The notes under the pieces are model-generated. The model was not told the DNA's origin. It did no database searches and saw nothing but the letters and a program-made list of their open reading frames with translations. From contig VWZW01000987.1 in the NCBI GenBank assembly GCA_013397115.1, positions 193,188 to 257,187 of the forward strand: a DNA stretch of 64,000 nucleotides. The letters run 5' to 3'. The translations under genes and the position numbers were made by a program. Shown here piece by piece: positions 1 through 11,800 of this stretch (its first letter is position 1; each line of letters begins with the position of its first letter). Source of the stretch: Edolisoma coerulescens. Its lineage: Eukaryota; Chordata; Aves; Passeriformes; Campephagidae.

Positions 1-3000
1 TGTGGGCAGCCCTGAAGCTCCAGACGGAGCAAGACATCCCAATAATGCTCAGGCAGTAAAGCTCTTAGGTGTCATCAATGTTTTAACGCCCCATTTAAAT
101 ATTAATATAGTGGAACAGCATAAAAGCAATATCCCTGAAAGCACAGGGTCATTTAGTCCATTGCCCTGTTCTCGGGAAGAACCCAGAGACCTCCTCAAAG
201 TGTTTTACTTCCCCAGCCCAGTGCTGACTTTCTCAGTCTCATAACATTAGTTCTAGTAATAATAATACATCATAATGCAAAGCTGGCCATCATGATAATT
301 ATTTATGACTTATGCTTCTGGCCGTAACTGAATGTTTCTGTAGAGGTTTTAATTATCATTTATGCATCTTTGTTCCACGTCCATAAAAATCCCAGGGCTC
401 TGTATGGCTGAAAGCTGAATTCATAGGATCCTGGGAATGGCAGAGCCTGGATCCAGTGGGAAAGGATGCTCCTAATCACCAAAATGCCAGATCCAGTGAA
501 AGGACATGAATGTCAGCAGGGCATAAAAGGCAAAAATGAGTCCCAGCAGGTGGAATTGCAGTTCCTGGAGTAAAAGGGACTGGTGTCGGCTGCATTTGTG
601 CCTGATCAATGTCAGCACCTTGATGGAGATGACCGGGAAGGTCTCTGGGTCTGAGGCCCCAGCTGGTCAAGAGGCTGACACAGCAAGGGTGACAGCACAC
701 AGAGAGGTATTTGGGCTCGGGGACAAGGGCACTTGTGCCCCCTCCCTCCTGTGCTCCACAGGGAGCTGCACTCGGGGCTGTCCAGCCCCTTGCCAGGAGT
801 GTCTGATCACCCTCCGTGTGATCCTGGAGGATCCTTAGGGACAGCAGGACCTGGCCACCGGCAGCCCTGTGGTTCATCCTGAGCAGGAACAGCAAAGCAC
901 AAAGCTCAGGGACGTCTCAGCTAAACAGGCAGATGCAGCATCATCAGCTGCCTCCAGCACACCCCTCACCATCTGCTCCTGGCAAACACCTCAGCACTGG
1001 AAGAGAGATGCCCCAAGAGCAGGCACTGCGAGGCTGCCTTGGGCTTGGAAGCAGGCTAGATTCCTTCTTCCAAAATACACAGAGGGGAAAAATACAAGAT
1101 GCAACATCCCCGAGTATTTCCTACAGAAACCACAGTGTAACATCACATCCTTGGCTGTTTTTGTAGCTGGAAAACCAAGTTTCTTGGTAAGTGGGGCTTG
1201 AAACTGTGAGCCAGGGGCTTCCAGAAGCTCAGAAAAGGAGGAGGAATGAAGAAAAGAGGATCTTGGCAGGGATGAATAAGGATAAGAAAGAAAAGCATAC
1301 TGCAGGCAGCAGCCATGGGCTTTGGCAGCCACTTCCTCATGTAGAAGGAAAAAACCCAATTTAAAAGCTGCTTGGGGAAAAGGAGGTTCAGCAGTGGATT
1401 TTTTCATCTCCGTTACCAGAGCAAAAGGACTGCTCCTCATATCCCTGATGGGCTGAAGACAGTGCCTTCACTGCAAAGCACCTCGTTTTCACAACCAGGC
1501 TGGAAACGTACAAGGCATCAAAAATAATGTCACATTTATTAGGGAAGCAATTCAAGTGCAAAACTCACCGAGGGATGTAGGGAGCTGACTACATGCAGAA
1601 ATCAAAGGGAACCCTTGATGGAAAAGAAATGTTTAGCCACTATGTTCAAAGGCTCCCTAAATCAAAGACAAACTCCTTCTTTAATCAAGGCCATTGACCG
1701 AGGCTGAAAGCACGGAGAACTGCCAACAATTCCCGCAGCGTCGCTTTTCATGGCAGGGCTGCAGGTGCTGATGCTCTTATACCCAGCACCCTCCCCCCAA
1801 CATCCTGTATCTGTGTCCTGGAGCAGCTCTTGGCACTCAAAACACAGCAGTTTTGTGGGGACAATAAACCCCAGCCATCCGAACATCCCAGTGCCCCTGT
1901 TTTAGCCTCAGGAAACTTTCAGCCTCTCCCTCTGAGCCTGAGGAGTCATTAGGAGAAGGAGCAAGTGTTAATTGGGCTGTATCTAATCTCAGCCGGACCC
2001 AGGGGTCAATAGCTGTTAGCTAAAGTTTATCAGCAGTGTTTGGCCATCATTTATCAGCTTTGGGGAGATTGTGCTCAGACAGGTGTGCAGCGTGCTGACG
2101 CACGGATGGGGTCAGGGAATATTGATTTCCCAACCGGAGAGCGGATACCAGCGATTAACAAGCACACGTTTGTTGTGGCTAAAGCAACCAGCAGCAGCAC
2201 GAGATGCTGGTAGGGAAAGGGCTGGCCAAGAATGAAGTGCACATTTATGAATGGACTTCTGAAATAACGTGGATCTCACAGGGCCTTGTGGTAGCACAGC
2301 TCTGAGGAAAAACCATCTCTGGAAACAGGCTCAGGGTTTTCCATCTCTGCTGAGCTTTGTGTTCAGAATCAGAGTCCAGCAATGTTCTCCCCAGCTCTAG
2401 CTCATGTCTGCTACTTGTTTTCTCTTTCCTCCCAAAATCTCTTTTCTATCAGTCTGTGAAAAAGCCCACAGCTCATTTTAAAATCTCTCTATAGATCACA
2501 GGAAGAAGAAATGTTGTCAGAAATTAAAGCCTTATTTCATAATTTGCATTAGTTTTCTCTTCCTATCCTCACCTTTATAATTTTTTTTAATAGGCATTCT
2601 TTTCCTATGGAGCATAGCAAGCTGAGAGCTCTCCACTGGAAAAACCTCATCTCCTCTATTTGTCCAAAATGGCACAGTGAGGTGGACCAAAGAGTTTCAG
2701 CATCCTCAAGCCTTATATTTCATTGAAATCAGAAGTATAATACTGTTTTTCCTATTTCTGGGCCAGTTCTGGGAGCAAAACACATATCAATAGCCATTAG
2801 TGCTGCCAATGGAACTCACAAGAGTAGGTAGGAATGCCAAATATTTCTGGGGTTGTGATGAAAGTCATTTGCAGTATATTTGGTTTTGTTGATCAACTGG
2901 CTTACAAAGTGATGGAAAATATTACAAAAGCTTGACAAAAACTTTGACAAAATGTTTTCAAGAAATTAAGAAAAAATGTGAAAATATCCTGTATTTTCCA

Positions 3001-3440
3001 CTAAAAAAATCTCCTAGTCCTGGAGACAGTGGGTTAGCCAAGGACCACAGAGGGGCTGTTGCTTCTCTGCTGGTTTCTGACAGCTTCTGTGGAAAATACC
3101 AGTTCATTCAGTCATGTTAGGAACCTCTGCAAGGACAAAGACTCCTCAGTCCTTTTGGTCCCTCAGCAGTGTTTGTCCACCCGCGTGGCGAATGTTTTTT
3201 TCCTGCTATCCCATTGGGATAACCCTTCCTGCAGCTTGTCTCTGCCATCTCCCGCCCTTTTGCTGTGTAGGTCTGGGAGGGCTCTGGCTCTGTCTTCTCC
3301 CCACGTCCTGCCAATCCTTCACCTCCTCACACCAGCTCTGCAGCCAGGACAATGCACCCAGAGCTCACCTGGTTTCAGCCAACTTCCTAAAGTTCTCAGA
3401 TATCATCACTTGAAACTCACCTGAGGGAAAGGCACCAGTC
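1..3440. other. Noncoding flank, no gene seen
   Basis: Only short open frames without recognisable domains or paired splice sites. Apart from the AT-rich block at 241-400 and a similar but weaker one at 1960-2110, I see nothing to annotate. Confidence 0.5.
241..400. promoter_or_regulatory. Candidate conserved noncoding element, ATTA-rich
   Basis: This AT-rich block carries repeated homeodomain-type cores (ATTA/TAAT), the octamer-like AATGCAAAG and TTATGCAT. It is denser in such sites than its surroundings and not repeat-like. Function is inferred from composition alone. Confidence 0.3.
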
Positions 3441-3459
3441 AGAGAATCACAGAATGGTT
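3441..3459 (-). mobile_element. CR1 LINE 3' terminal scrap, antisense, cut by an N
   Basis: AGAGAATCACAGAATGGTT is the reverse complement of the CR1 3' tip, as in the copy at 50001. It is followed by an N at 3460, after which the sequence is unrelated. Only about 19 bases remain. Confidence 0.6.
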
Positions 3460-3460
3460 N
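3460..3460. other. Single undetermined base (N)
   Basis: An N falls exactly where CR1 similarity ends, which suggests a collapsed or closed assembly gap and not a simple ambiguous base call. Confidence 0.6.
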
Positions 3461-6400
3461 CTCAATGGACAATAGCTGCAGGCAGACAGGATCTTTTATC
3501 CAAACAGGAGCAGGCACTAGAGATCCAGGATCCCTATCAAGAGTGGCTCATACCAGAGCTCCTAAGTTACCTCACACACATTTCAGAGCAAGATCCAGCC
3601 CTGGACAAGGGGCATGTGGTCCTTGGGAGCAGGGACAGAGCTGCCTGAGCCGAGCAGAAGGAGAGATTAGACCGGATCATCCCCCCTGGGTCTGTGACCC
3701 CAAAAGGACGGGAACCATATGCTTCCCATCTTGTTAAGCTCCGTGAAAGAGGGAGTGGGCACAGGGTGCTGCTTCGAGTTGGAGAAAGGGGGAGTGATTT
3801 GCTGGAGGAGATTGAAATCTGTGTTTGCCCAATTATCAGCCGCAGTGCTTAATCACTCTGCCCTGGATCTCTCCGGCAGCCGCAGGGGCAGTCGGATGTG
3901 GAGGCGGGAGGCAGATAGGATTTAATAAAGAAGCAATTTTATGAAGGAATACTTCGCTTTTGGCATTTTCTGTAGGAGTGGGAAAAATGATCTCTTTTTC
4001 TTTGGTAATGCCAGGGAAAGCAAGAAAAGCAGAGCTCCGTGTTTCAGCTCCTGGGGGATCCACCCCATGCGCTCTCACTGCCTCTACACCCCATGGAGAT
4101 CCTGCAAGAGAGCCAAGGAGAGGGGCACGAGAGATCAGGGGAGAAAGGGAGAAGGCCTGCCCAGGAGCTGGCACCCCCTGCACTGACCCAGGGTCCCACC
4201 AGCAAGGGGAAGAGCCTCGAGGTCACCAGAGCTGACCACAGCCCAGAGGTGTTCCCAGCAGGCATGTGCCACCAGGAAGCCACAGCAGAGGAGGGAAAGG
4301 TTTCCAGGGACTGAGCCCGTGGGGTTTGGTGTCACTGCAGCCGAGGGAGAGCAGAGGCAAACAGGCCAGGAGATGGGCTGGGAACTTCCATACCAGGCTG
4401 GGAATTCCACTCCAGCCAATGTCAGCCAGTAATCCTTACCAACACACAGCCTGCCCCCAGCACATTCATCTTCCTCAGGACACATTTGATTGGCATCCAG
4501 GCACGGTCTTTTCTGAACAGCCCAACAAGCTATGATTTATGTGATGTCTTTGTCTTTAGACACTGCTGTCAGCAATACTCATTCTCAGGCAAAGCTGCCG
4601 ATGCCTGCAGATTTCCAAAGGTGTCTCTCTCATGGACACGCTGCCCTTGCTGAAGGATAACAAACAGAAGCTTTAGTAAAAGTAGAAATGATGGTTTGCT
4701 AATGTTATCCTGTAGCTGTGCCCAGCCCCCTCCCCAGAAACCAGAGGTCACAAGTCCAAGATTTCCAGAACAGAAGAGAAAACAAATTGATATGCTGTCC
4801 TGGGCTCCAGAGATTCTTTTGCAGCTGGAGAAAATATGTGATGCTTTCTCAGCAGCTACTCACAGGATCCCTTTTCCTAAACTGTCAGAATGTTCAATAT
4901 CTTCTATCCAGAGCAACAGAATAGCTTTCTCAGCATTAATGAGAAAGAATCCAAGACAAAAATCACTACCAACCAATTTATGGTTTGGGGTTTTTTTTCT
5001 GCAGGAAAAATCAGTGTTTGAGCAGTATTCCCTGGACAGGGGAGCAGCTGATCACTGCACACCGCTCTCACCTTGCTGATGCAAAAGGGCTTAGTCTGTC
5101 TCATGTACCTTTCAAAACCACCTTGGATACCATGGGCAAGGTCTTGGCTACACCTGCAAGATCCAGGCCTGGCAGGTAACAGAGCTTCAGGCATTTTTAG
5201 CTTTTAAATCCAACACAAGCAGCATTTTGGACCCAAGAGAGCTTTGAGCATCTTGAGAACTGTTTTTTGTGACACCTCTAGCTTTCACATTTGCATCAGC
5301 CTTTCTCCAAATTTCACTCATCCCACCCATTGCAGGGCAGGAGCAAAGTTCCCACCTGCCTTGCTGAGGTCCTGAGCACTGAGGAGCCTCTGACACCTGC
5401 CCTTCATGAATCCCAAGGAAGGTCCCCACCAAGGGACCAAGGCTCAGGGATGCCACCAGCACAGGGTCATGGTGCAGGACTTGGCCACACAGTCATTCCT
5501 TGGTGAAAGGGGTTGGGACTGCACAAGGAGCTCTGCTCCTGCTCTACTCCATTCTCTCTTTGGTTCAGGAGAAGGCTGGAGGATGTGAACCACTCCAAAT
5601 GAGCTTGTTGGGAAACACCATTATTTGGAAGAGGCTTAAGAACCATTTGTGGCTTCCAAGTTGTGATTCATGATCATCTGGGTCTGGTTTGTGATCTTTG
5701 AATGCTTTTGACTGGTGACTCTGTTGCAGTTTCTTGGGGGTACTGGTGGCTTTCTTTTTGTACATCAAGTCTCGACAAAAAAACAAATTTCAGCCCTGGT
5801 TACAACACGTGGTCCTCCAGCCTGTCATAGAGGGACCATCACAGGGAAATAGGTGATTTCCCAGATTTTTAATTCCCCTGCAATGTAATTTTGTATCCCT
5901 TTGTAACACTTTACTATTGAAAGAAATGCAACTTGAAAGCACTCAGGTCTGGCCAAAAAATGATGCAGAAATTCATCCTGCAGAAGGAGAATCACCTCTT
6001 CCTGCTGGTCCACCTGGAGGCAGACCTGGCAGTTCAACCGGCCTCCTTACCCACTGCCCCTTCCCCTCGTTCCTTGTGTAGCATCAATTCCCTCTCCAAC
6101 TGCTTCCAGCAGCCAGGAGAAGACACCACCAGCAACCGCAGAGATCTTGTGTCCTACACCACGTTTGGTGGCCACCACCCAACAAGGCGGCCAAGGGGAC
6201 GCCATCCCAGGCCAGCACCTGCTTTGGGACCGGCCTGTCCCCTCCATTTCTCCACGACAGGCTCAGCAAGTCACACAGCACGGCTGGCAGAGCCGCCTGA
6301 CTCACTTCTCTCTACTCCTCCAGCTGATGGGTTTGGAGGAACACGCTGCTCTGACAAGGTGACACATCCTGAGAAAGCCCACACTGCCGAGGACGGTACC

Positions 6401-8529
6401 AGGAGCACCCAGCACAGTAGCAGTTCGCAGCTCTTTTTCATTCCTCCCCAGTCAAATGAGCCCCAAGCATTTCTGTTTGCTTTTCCTGAAGGATATTGAA
6501 TTGTTGTCAATCAGGAGAGAGGAGCCCTGAAATCCCCTGTTTTTGAAGGCATCTCATAAAGACACAGCTGTCAGTGGAGACGCTTGGAAAAGAAGAGCAT
6601 TTGCTAACGGAGAAACTGCATTAAAACCCAAGTGTGCCTGCTGTTCAGCTGCAGCCTATGCTGGAATCTTCTTCTGGCAGAGGCAACTGCCCTTGAGTCT
6701 GTTGGTTTGGCTCAATTCGTCATGGAATAATTAAGTTCAGTCCATTGCACTGCATAATCTGGAGTTTCTTCAACCTTCTTCGGTAGCAAAGTACTTAATC
6801 TCATCCAGCTCTGGGAGCAGCTGGGAACATGAAAATCAGCCAGTGCAAAGCTATCAGGAGCCTAAGCAGTAAGAGGATGAAGAGAGAAGTGTCCAGGAGG
6901 CAGGGCAAGGTCAGCAGCCTGGCTGTGCTTTGATGCCTCTGACTTCTGGAGGAAGGAGAAAACCATGGCATTGCACACACTTGAAATGTCCCAGGAACCA
7001 ACGCAGTTGCCACCTACAGAGCATAAACACTGAGGATTTACCCATGAAACTCAAGTTTGGAAATGTGCCTGGATGCCAAGGAGTCTGAGGAAAGACGTTT
7101 CAGTTCCTGGACAATCCAAACTATCACAGTTTCTGGCTACAGCAAGGATCTCTGAACTGAAAAATGTGTTTTACCAGGAGTGGGCACACCCTCACCATGG
7201 GTAATCAGAGAAACTCTTTTCAGCACTGCTCTGTTTACATGTGTTAGATTGAAGAGGAAAATCTTCTCCCCAGCTGCCCTGGTGTGTGGCCACCAATGTT
7301 CTTGCTGAGTCCCCCTCCAGCTTTGGGAAGTGAGCCCTGGCACTTACAGGTCCTACTTACACTGTGGGCCTGGCAAGTAACAGGGGACAGTGTTGGACTG
7401 AGATGAACCTCTTTCAGCTGTAAAAAATGATCATACCTCCCTCCCTTGCTCCTTGGAGGGTGATAACACCACAGGAAACATTGTCCCAGGCATGCTAAAG
7501 GATTGTTGTCTGTGCTCAAAGGTGCACTAACACCCAGCCCACCTCCTGAGAGGTGCTGAGCAGGTCATACCCAAAGCCAGCTTTACTCTCTGAATTAACA
7601 AAATAACAGATGCCACTAGGAGAAGTTCTTTCTGCCTCATGTTGCAGGTCAGCCCAGGGAGAGCAGAGGGAAACCCAGTCAAGAGGGAGGAATCTCCCCA
7701 TGACCACTGAAGCAAAATCACAAGAGCTGTTTATGGCAGGGGAAAGCACCCTCCAGAGCCACGTTGGGAATGGGGTATCCCTTGGACAATGGAGCAGCTG
7801 CCAATGGAGCTGAGATTTCTCCCTCTCAAACAGCTCCTTGAATTGCTCTTGGCATTGACTTTTTCCTGTTCAGCTAATTAAAAATCTGTCTTTGAGTCAT
7901 AAGCCCCCATTAGTAATAATTTGCTTTGCACTTCTCCAGTGATTTATGGCTGAGATATCAAAGTGCTTTAGAAACATTAATTAATCCTTCTAATCCCCGA
8001 GGGACTGATCCACTCTCTGCAATGCACCACTGGTGGTGTAACTGTAGGAAATCCCCAGGGTTTACTCCCAGCTGCAGGCAGGGAGAGGGGAAGGGAGCAG
8101 CGTCCGACCCAGCGACTCATTTCGGCTGCTGTCTGCAATCAGAGATGTGCAGTCAAAATAGCAGCACTGAATATGCAGCCACGAGCGAGCCCGAGGCACA
8201 GCCAAGCTCTGCTCTCCAGGAGCAATCCTTGCTCCCATTCCTGCCTGCCCGGGGAGGGAAGGGGAGCTGCAACAGCCCAGCTGTGCTCTGTGGATCACAT
8301 CTGGAAAGGTGTGTGTGGATCAAAGCCGCCTTCACCCAGAGGTGGCTTCACCAGGCAGCTGCACCCTGCAAGTGTCAGCGGCAGGGTCATTAACCAAACC
8401 ACCCTGCTGCTCACTGCATTTCCCTTGCTGTCCTGCCCGTTTCTCCAACCTCGCTTCTTTGTACAAAGTTGCTTTATCACAGCTTGGAGTGCAGACCCAG
8501 GGCTGACCCCCACACCTGGGACAGGGCCC
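3461..8529. other. Noncoding flank, no gene seen
   Basis: Unique sequence with scattered short frames. A small AT-rich stretch with TTTAATAAAG lies at 3835-3945. The 188-codon frame at 5933-6499 has no recognisable domain. Confidence 0.5.
7850..8000. promoter_or_regulatory. Candidate conserved noncoding element upstream of the inhibitor gene
   Basis: GCTAATTAAAAATC, CATTAGTAATAATTTGC and ACATTAATTAATCC cluster within 150 bases, some 700 bases upstream of the inhibitor promoter. The palindromic TTAATTAA suits paired homeodomain binding. Composition only; no alignment was possible. Confidence 0.3.
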
Positions 8530-8802
8530 CAGTCCTCGCTGGAGATAAGGATTGTTGCCTCCATTGGCTTGGGAGAGGCTTTCATCCTTGCGCCCACCAA
8601 TGAGCCAGTTGCCACCTGGCGTTGTCCCCATGCTTCGAATGTTGTCACCACAGGACTGCAGGGTGGAGCTGCCTGTGTGGTGTGGTGCCAAGAACAGGGA
8701 AAGGTATAAAGGTCCCAGCAGACTGCCAGAGACAGGATCTCTGAGACACCGAGGAGCGTCCCGGTTTCTCTCCGCTGGGCTCAGTAGAACATCACCTTGA
8801 CC
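8530..8802 (+). promoter_or_regulatory. Promoter and 5' UTR of the Kazal inhibitor gene
   Basis: A TATA box (TATAAA) lies at 8705-8710, so transcription should start near 8735. The start codon at 8803 is then preceded by about 70 bases of leader, and ATG context is ACCATGA. Upstream are an inverted CCAAT box (ATTGG) near 8562, a direct CCAAT near 8597 and a GATA-type AGATAAGG near 8541. The positions are read directly; factor binding is inferred. Confidence 0.7.
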
Positions 8803-11800
8803 ATGAAGGTGGCTGGTGTCTTCCTGCTCCTCTCCCTGGCACTCTGCTTCTATCAAGGTGAGTCCAACATTTTGCTTAGTGCAACATTTCCTCTCCTTGT
8901 CAAATCTCCCGGGTCTGCCACACAAGGAGGTGAGTGTGGGAAGAGACAGCTGGTGCTGGGACCTTGCTGCGGCCCTGGGCAGGGAATGCTGCAATGGCCA
9001 ATGTGCATTAAACCTGACCTGCCTGTGAGCAAACCTGCAACAAAGGCTTCGAAAGGGTGCACTTGCTCACAAAAATGAACAGACCTGCTGGGCTGACGCT
9101 CTTTCTTCAGGGGTAGGATTTGTCCTGTAACTGGTGATTTCTAGGACAGTGTGATCCCTTCAGAGTGAATAGGTGCTATTCTGGTTTTAAAAAAGCAAAT
9201 CCAAGAAGACGGGAAATGAATCTATGCAAGGGAAAATGCAGCTCTCACTACCAAAGCCAATGTTTAAGCCAACTGTGTTTTCAAAACCCCATATGGTGCA
9301 GAGGGATGAGAACATGAGCTGTTGCTGCTCCTCAGGTCCTGCTTTAGTGGGCTCGTTCCAAACAGGAGGGTGCTTCTGAAGCAGGTCCTCTGTCATCCCG
9401 TTTACTGCACAGAGGCTGCCATTGCAGGGCTGTCTGAGCACAAAATCTGGACTCATTTCAGATGAACTGAGCACGTAGTGAGCTGCAGCTCCTGGGTCTG
9501 GACCAGTGCTAGTCCAAAGTAAAATCCTTTCAATATCAGTGTGGCTACCAGCTCCTCAGCACCAAAATGTTTCACTGCTACTGGGCTATGCTGGTTGTTA
9601 ATAGACATGGTATAAATCCTCCATGTAGATGACTTCTGGGTTTATAAGCAATTCAGGATCTTCTCAGTTCTGCCTTTTTTGCAAAAAATTCAGGCTGTTT
9701 TTCAAAACACACCCACCACGTGTTCCTCTATGTGATCCCAGCTGCCAGCTCAGGGCCAGCTTGCCCATGGGGAAGCCCACCAAAGTCATGGCTTGCTCCC
9801 ACCAGCTTTGATGTGAGACCTCAGGGTCTCCTTCTAGTAGAGACCTTCAGCAGCTTGTCTTTTGCTCTGCTTGCTTGTGGTAGAAACTGAGTAACAGTAG
9901 AAAAATCGCCCTGGATTTACTCCAGCACCTGTCCAGAGTCAGCAGGAGTTTCTCAGTTACTCAGGAACATGTTGTAAGACACAACAAAAGCCACCTTTGC
10001 TCCCTGACAGCTGGCAGGTGACATCTCCAGAAGTGCATTTTGCCTTGGCAGGGCCTTGCACCATTACAGTTCTTCTGCCAGGGGAAAGAGGGTGACGCAG
10101 CAGGGAGGGATCCAGCTGAGAAATGTGGGAGATCCAAGGGAAAGGAATTGTTTTCTGGGACAAAGGTGTTTGAGTGAAGACATACAGCCTTCAGCCTAAA
10201 CTGTCTTTATTCTGTCCCCCTTGAAACCAGTCCGAGTGATGGGTGCTAAGGTGTCTTTCTCTCTCTCTCTCTCTCTCCTCTTTCTCTAGGAAATGCCAAG
10301 ATGGATGCAGCTCCAGGAATAGAGGTGAAGTCTCCTGTTTCATGTAGCACAAGTGAGACAGCACTAAACCATACACTGAGGAGCCACCATTGCTAAGCAC
10401 AGTGAAGCAGAGTGGGTTGGCAGCCCAAAGATGCCAGTGACTGGGAACCCCCTTCCACCTGCCGTGCCACAGCAAAACCCCAGTGATGGTACTGGTTCTC
10501 CACTGCATTTCCCCCAGACACTGAAGGAAAAGTTCCTAAAAAGCTAAATATTGCTGCCAAGAAGGTCAGAAACCCCCTTAGTCTCTGGCTTGCAAGTGTG
10601 AGGACAGGTATTGCTGTGGCATAAAAATAAAAACTGGGAAGAACGTGCTTGGGCAGTGCCCATGGAACGCTATTTACTCTGTACTGTTACTCCTAAGGGT
10701 GTGCAGCAGTGCCAGGTGGAGTTCAGCTGGCCAAGGGACATGGTGGCAGATGGTCCCAGTGTTCCTGAGAGCTCACAGCGGAGCTCTGAGGACGGGCTAT
10801 CAAGGCAGACAAAATGTGCACCTCTCTGTGAAAGCAAAGCTCCTTTGGTAAACTGAGAACGGGTTTAACGCTTTCAAAACCACTCTTTTGTGTTTCCAGC
10901 CATCTTGTGAGAATTTCAACCCAAGAAGAGGGTGTACGAGGGAATTTGACCCCGTCTGTGGCACGGATGACCTCCTGTACAGCAACGAGTGCATGTTGTG
11001 CCTTCAAAACCTGTGAGTATCCGGACCTGCTGCAAGTCTAAATGCCACACAGATGAGGGCCACCACATATATCTGGGATTTCCTAGAAAGCAAGCTGTTT
11101 GCATGCAGCTGGGTGGAGCGTGGGCAGCGAGCCCAGCACATCTGGCAGGGATCTGGCCTCCCGCACGGCTGCTGCGCCCGCTGCTCGGAGCGTGTGGCCT
11201 CCAGCTGAGGAACGGGCCCGCTGTGTGTGGCTCGCAGCACACACGCTGCCCACAAGCAAAAATCTCCCCATACCTGCAGCTGCCAAGCAGCAGCGAGAGC
11301 TGGCGGGCGTCCAGGATCTCAGACAAATGGCAAAGTCCTCCAAGTCTGCCCAGATCTAGCACACGGGCTGAAGAATATTTTTCCAGATGACCTCAGATGT
11401 GTGGTGGCTGAGGAAAAAACTGTGTTTTTTCACCCCAGGAATTTATAGCTGAGCTCTGCTTTCTGTCTTCCCTGCATATGAAAGGATACAATTTGCTCTG
11501 GGTATTTTTAAGAATGAGCTTTATATTTAATGTGTGCTGGTGCCAGATTGCTCTATTCTAGCAGAAGGCCAGGTCCAAATGCTAAGGGTGTCTCTGGCAA
11601 GACTTGATGCATTTCATCTGGCTTGGGCCCTAGGTAATTTAAAGTATATTTATACATTGGAAGCACTCTGTGTCAGGCAAGTGAAGGAATTACTTCCAAC
11701 TCAATGCTATTAAGTGGCTCAAAAATCTCTGTTGGGAAGATTGAGTCTTATCTGGAGCCAGATGCCCCAGTCTGCAGGGCTAAGGGAGCTTCACCCTTGA

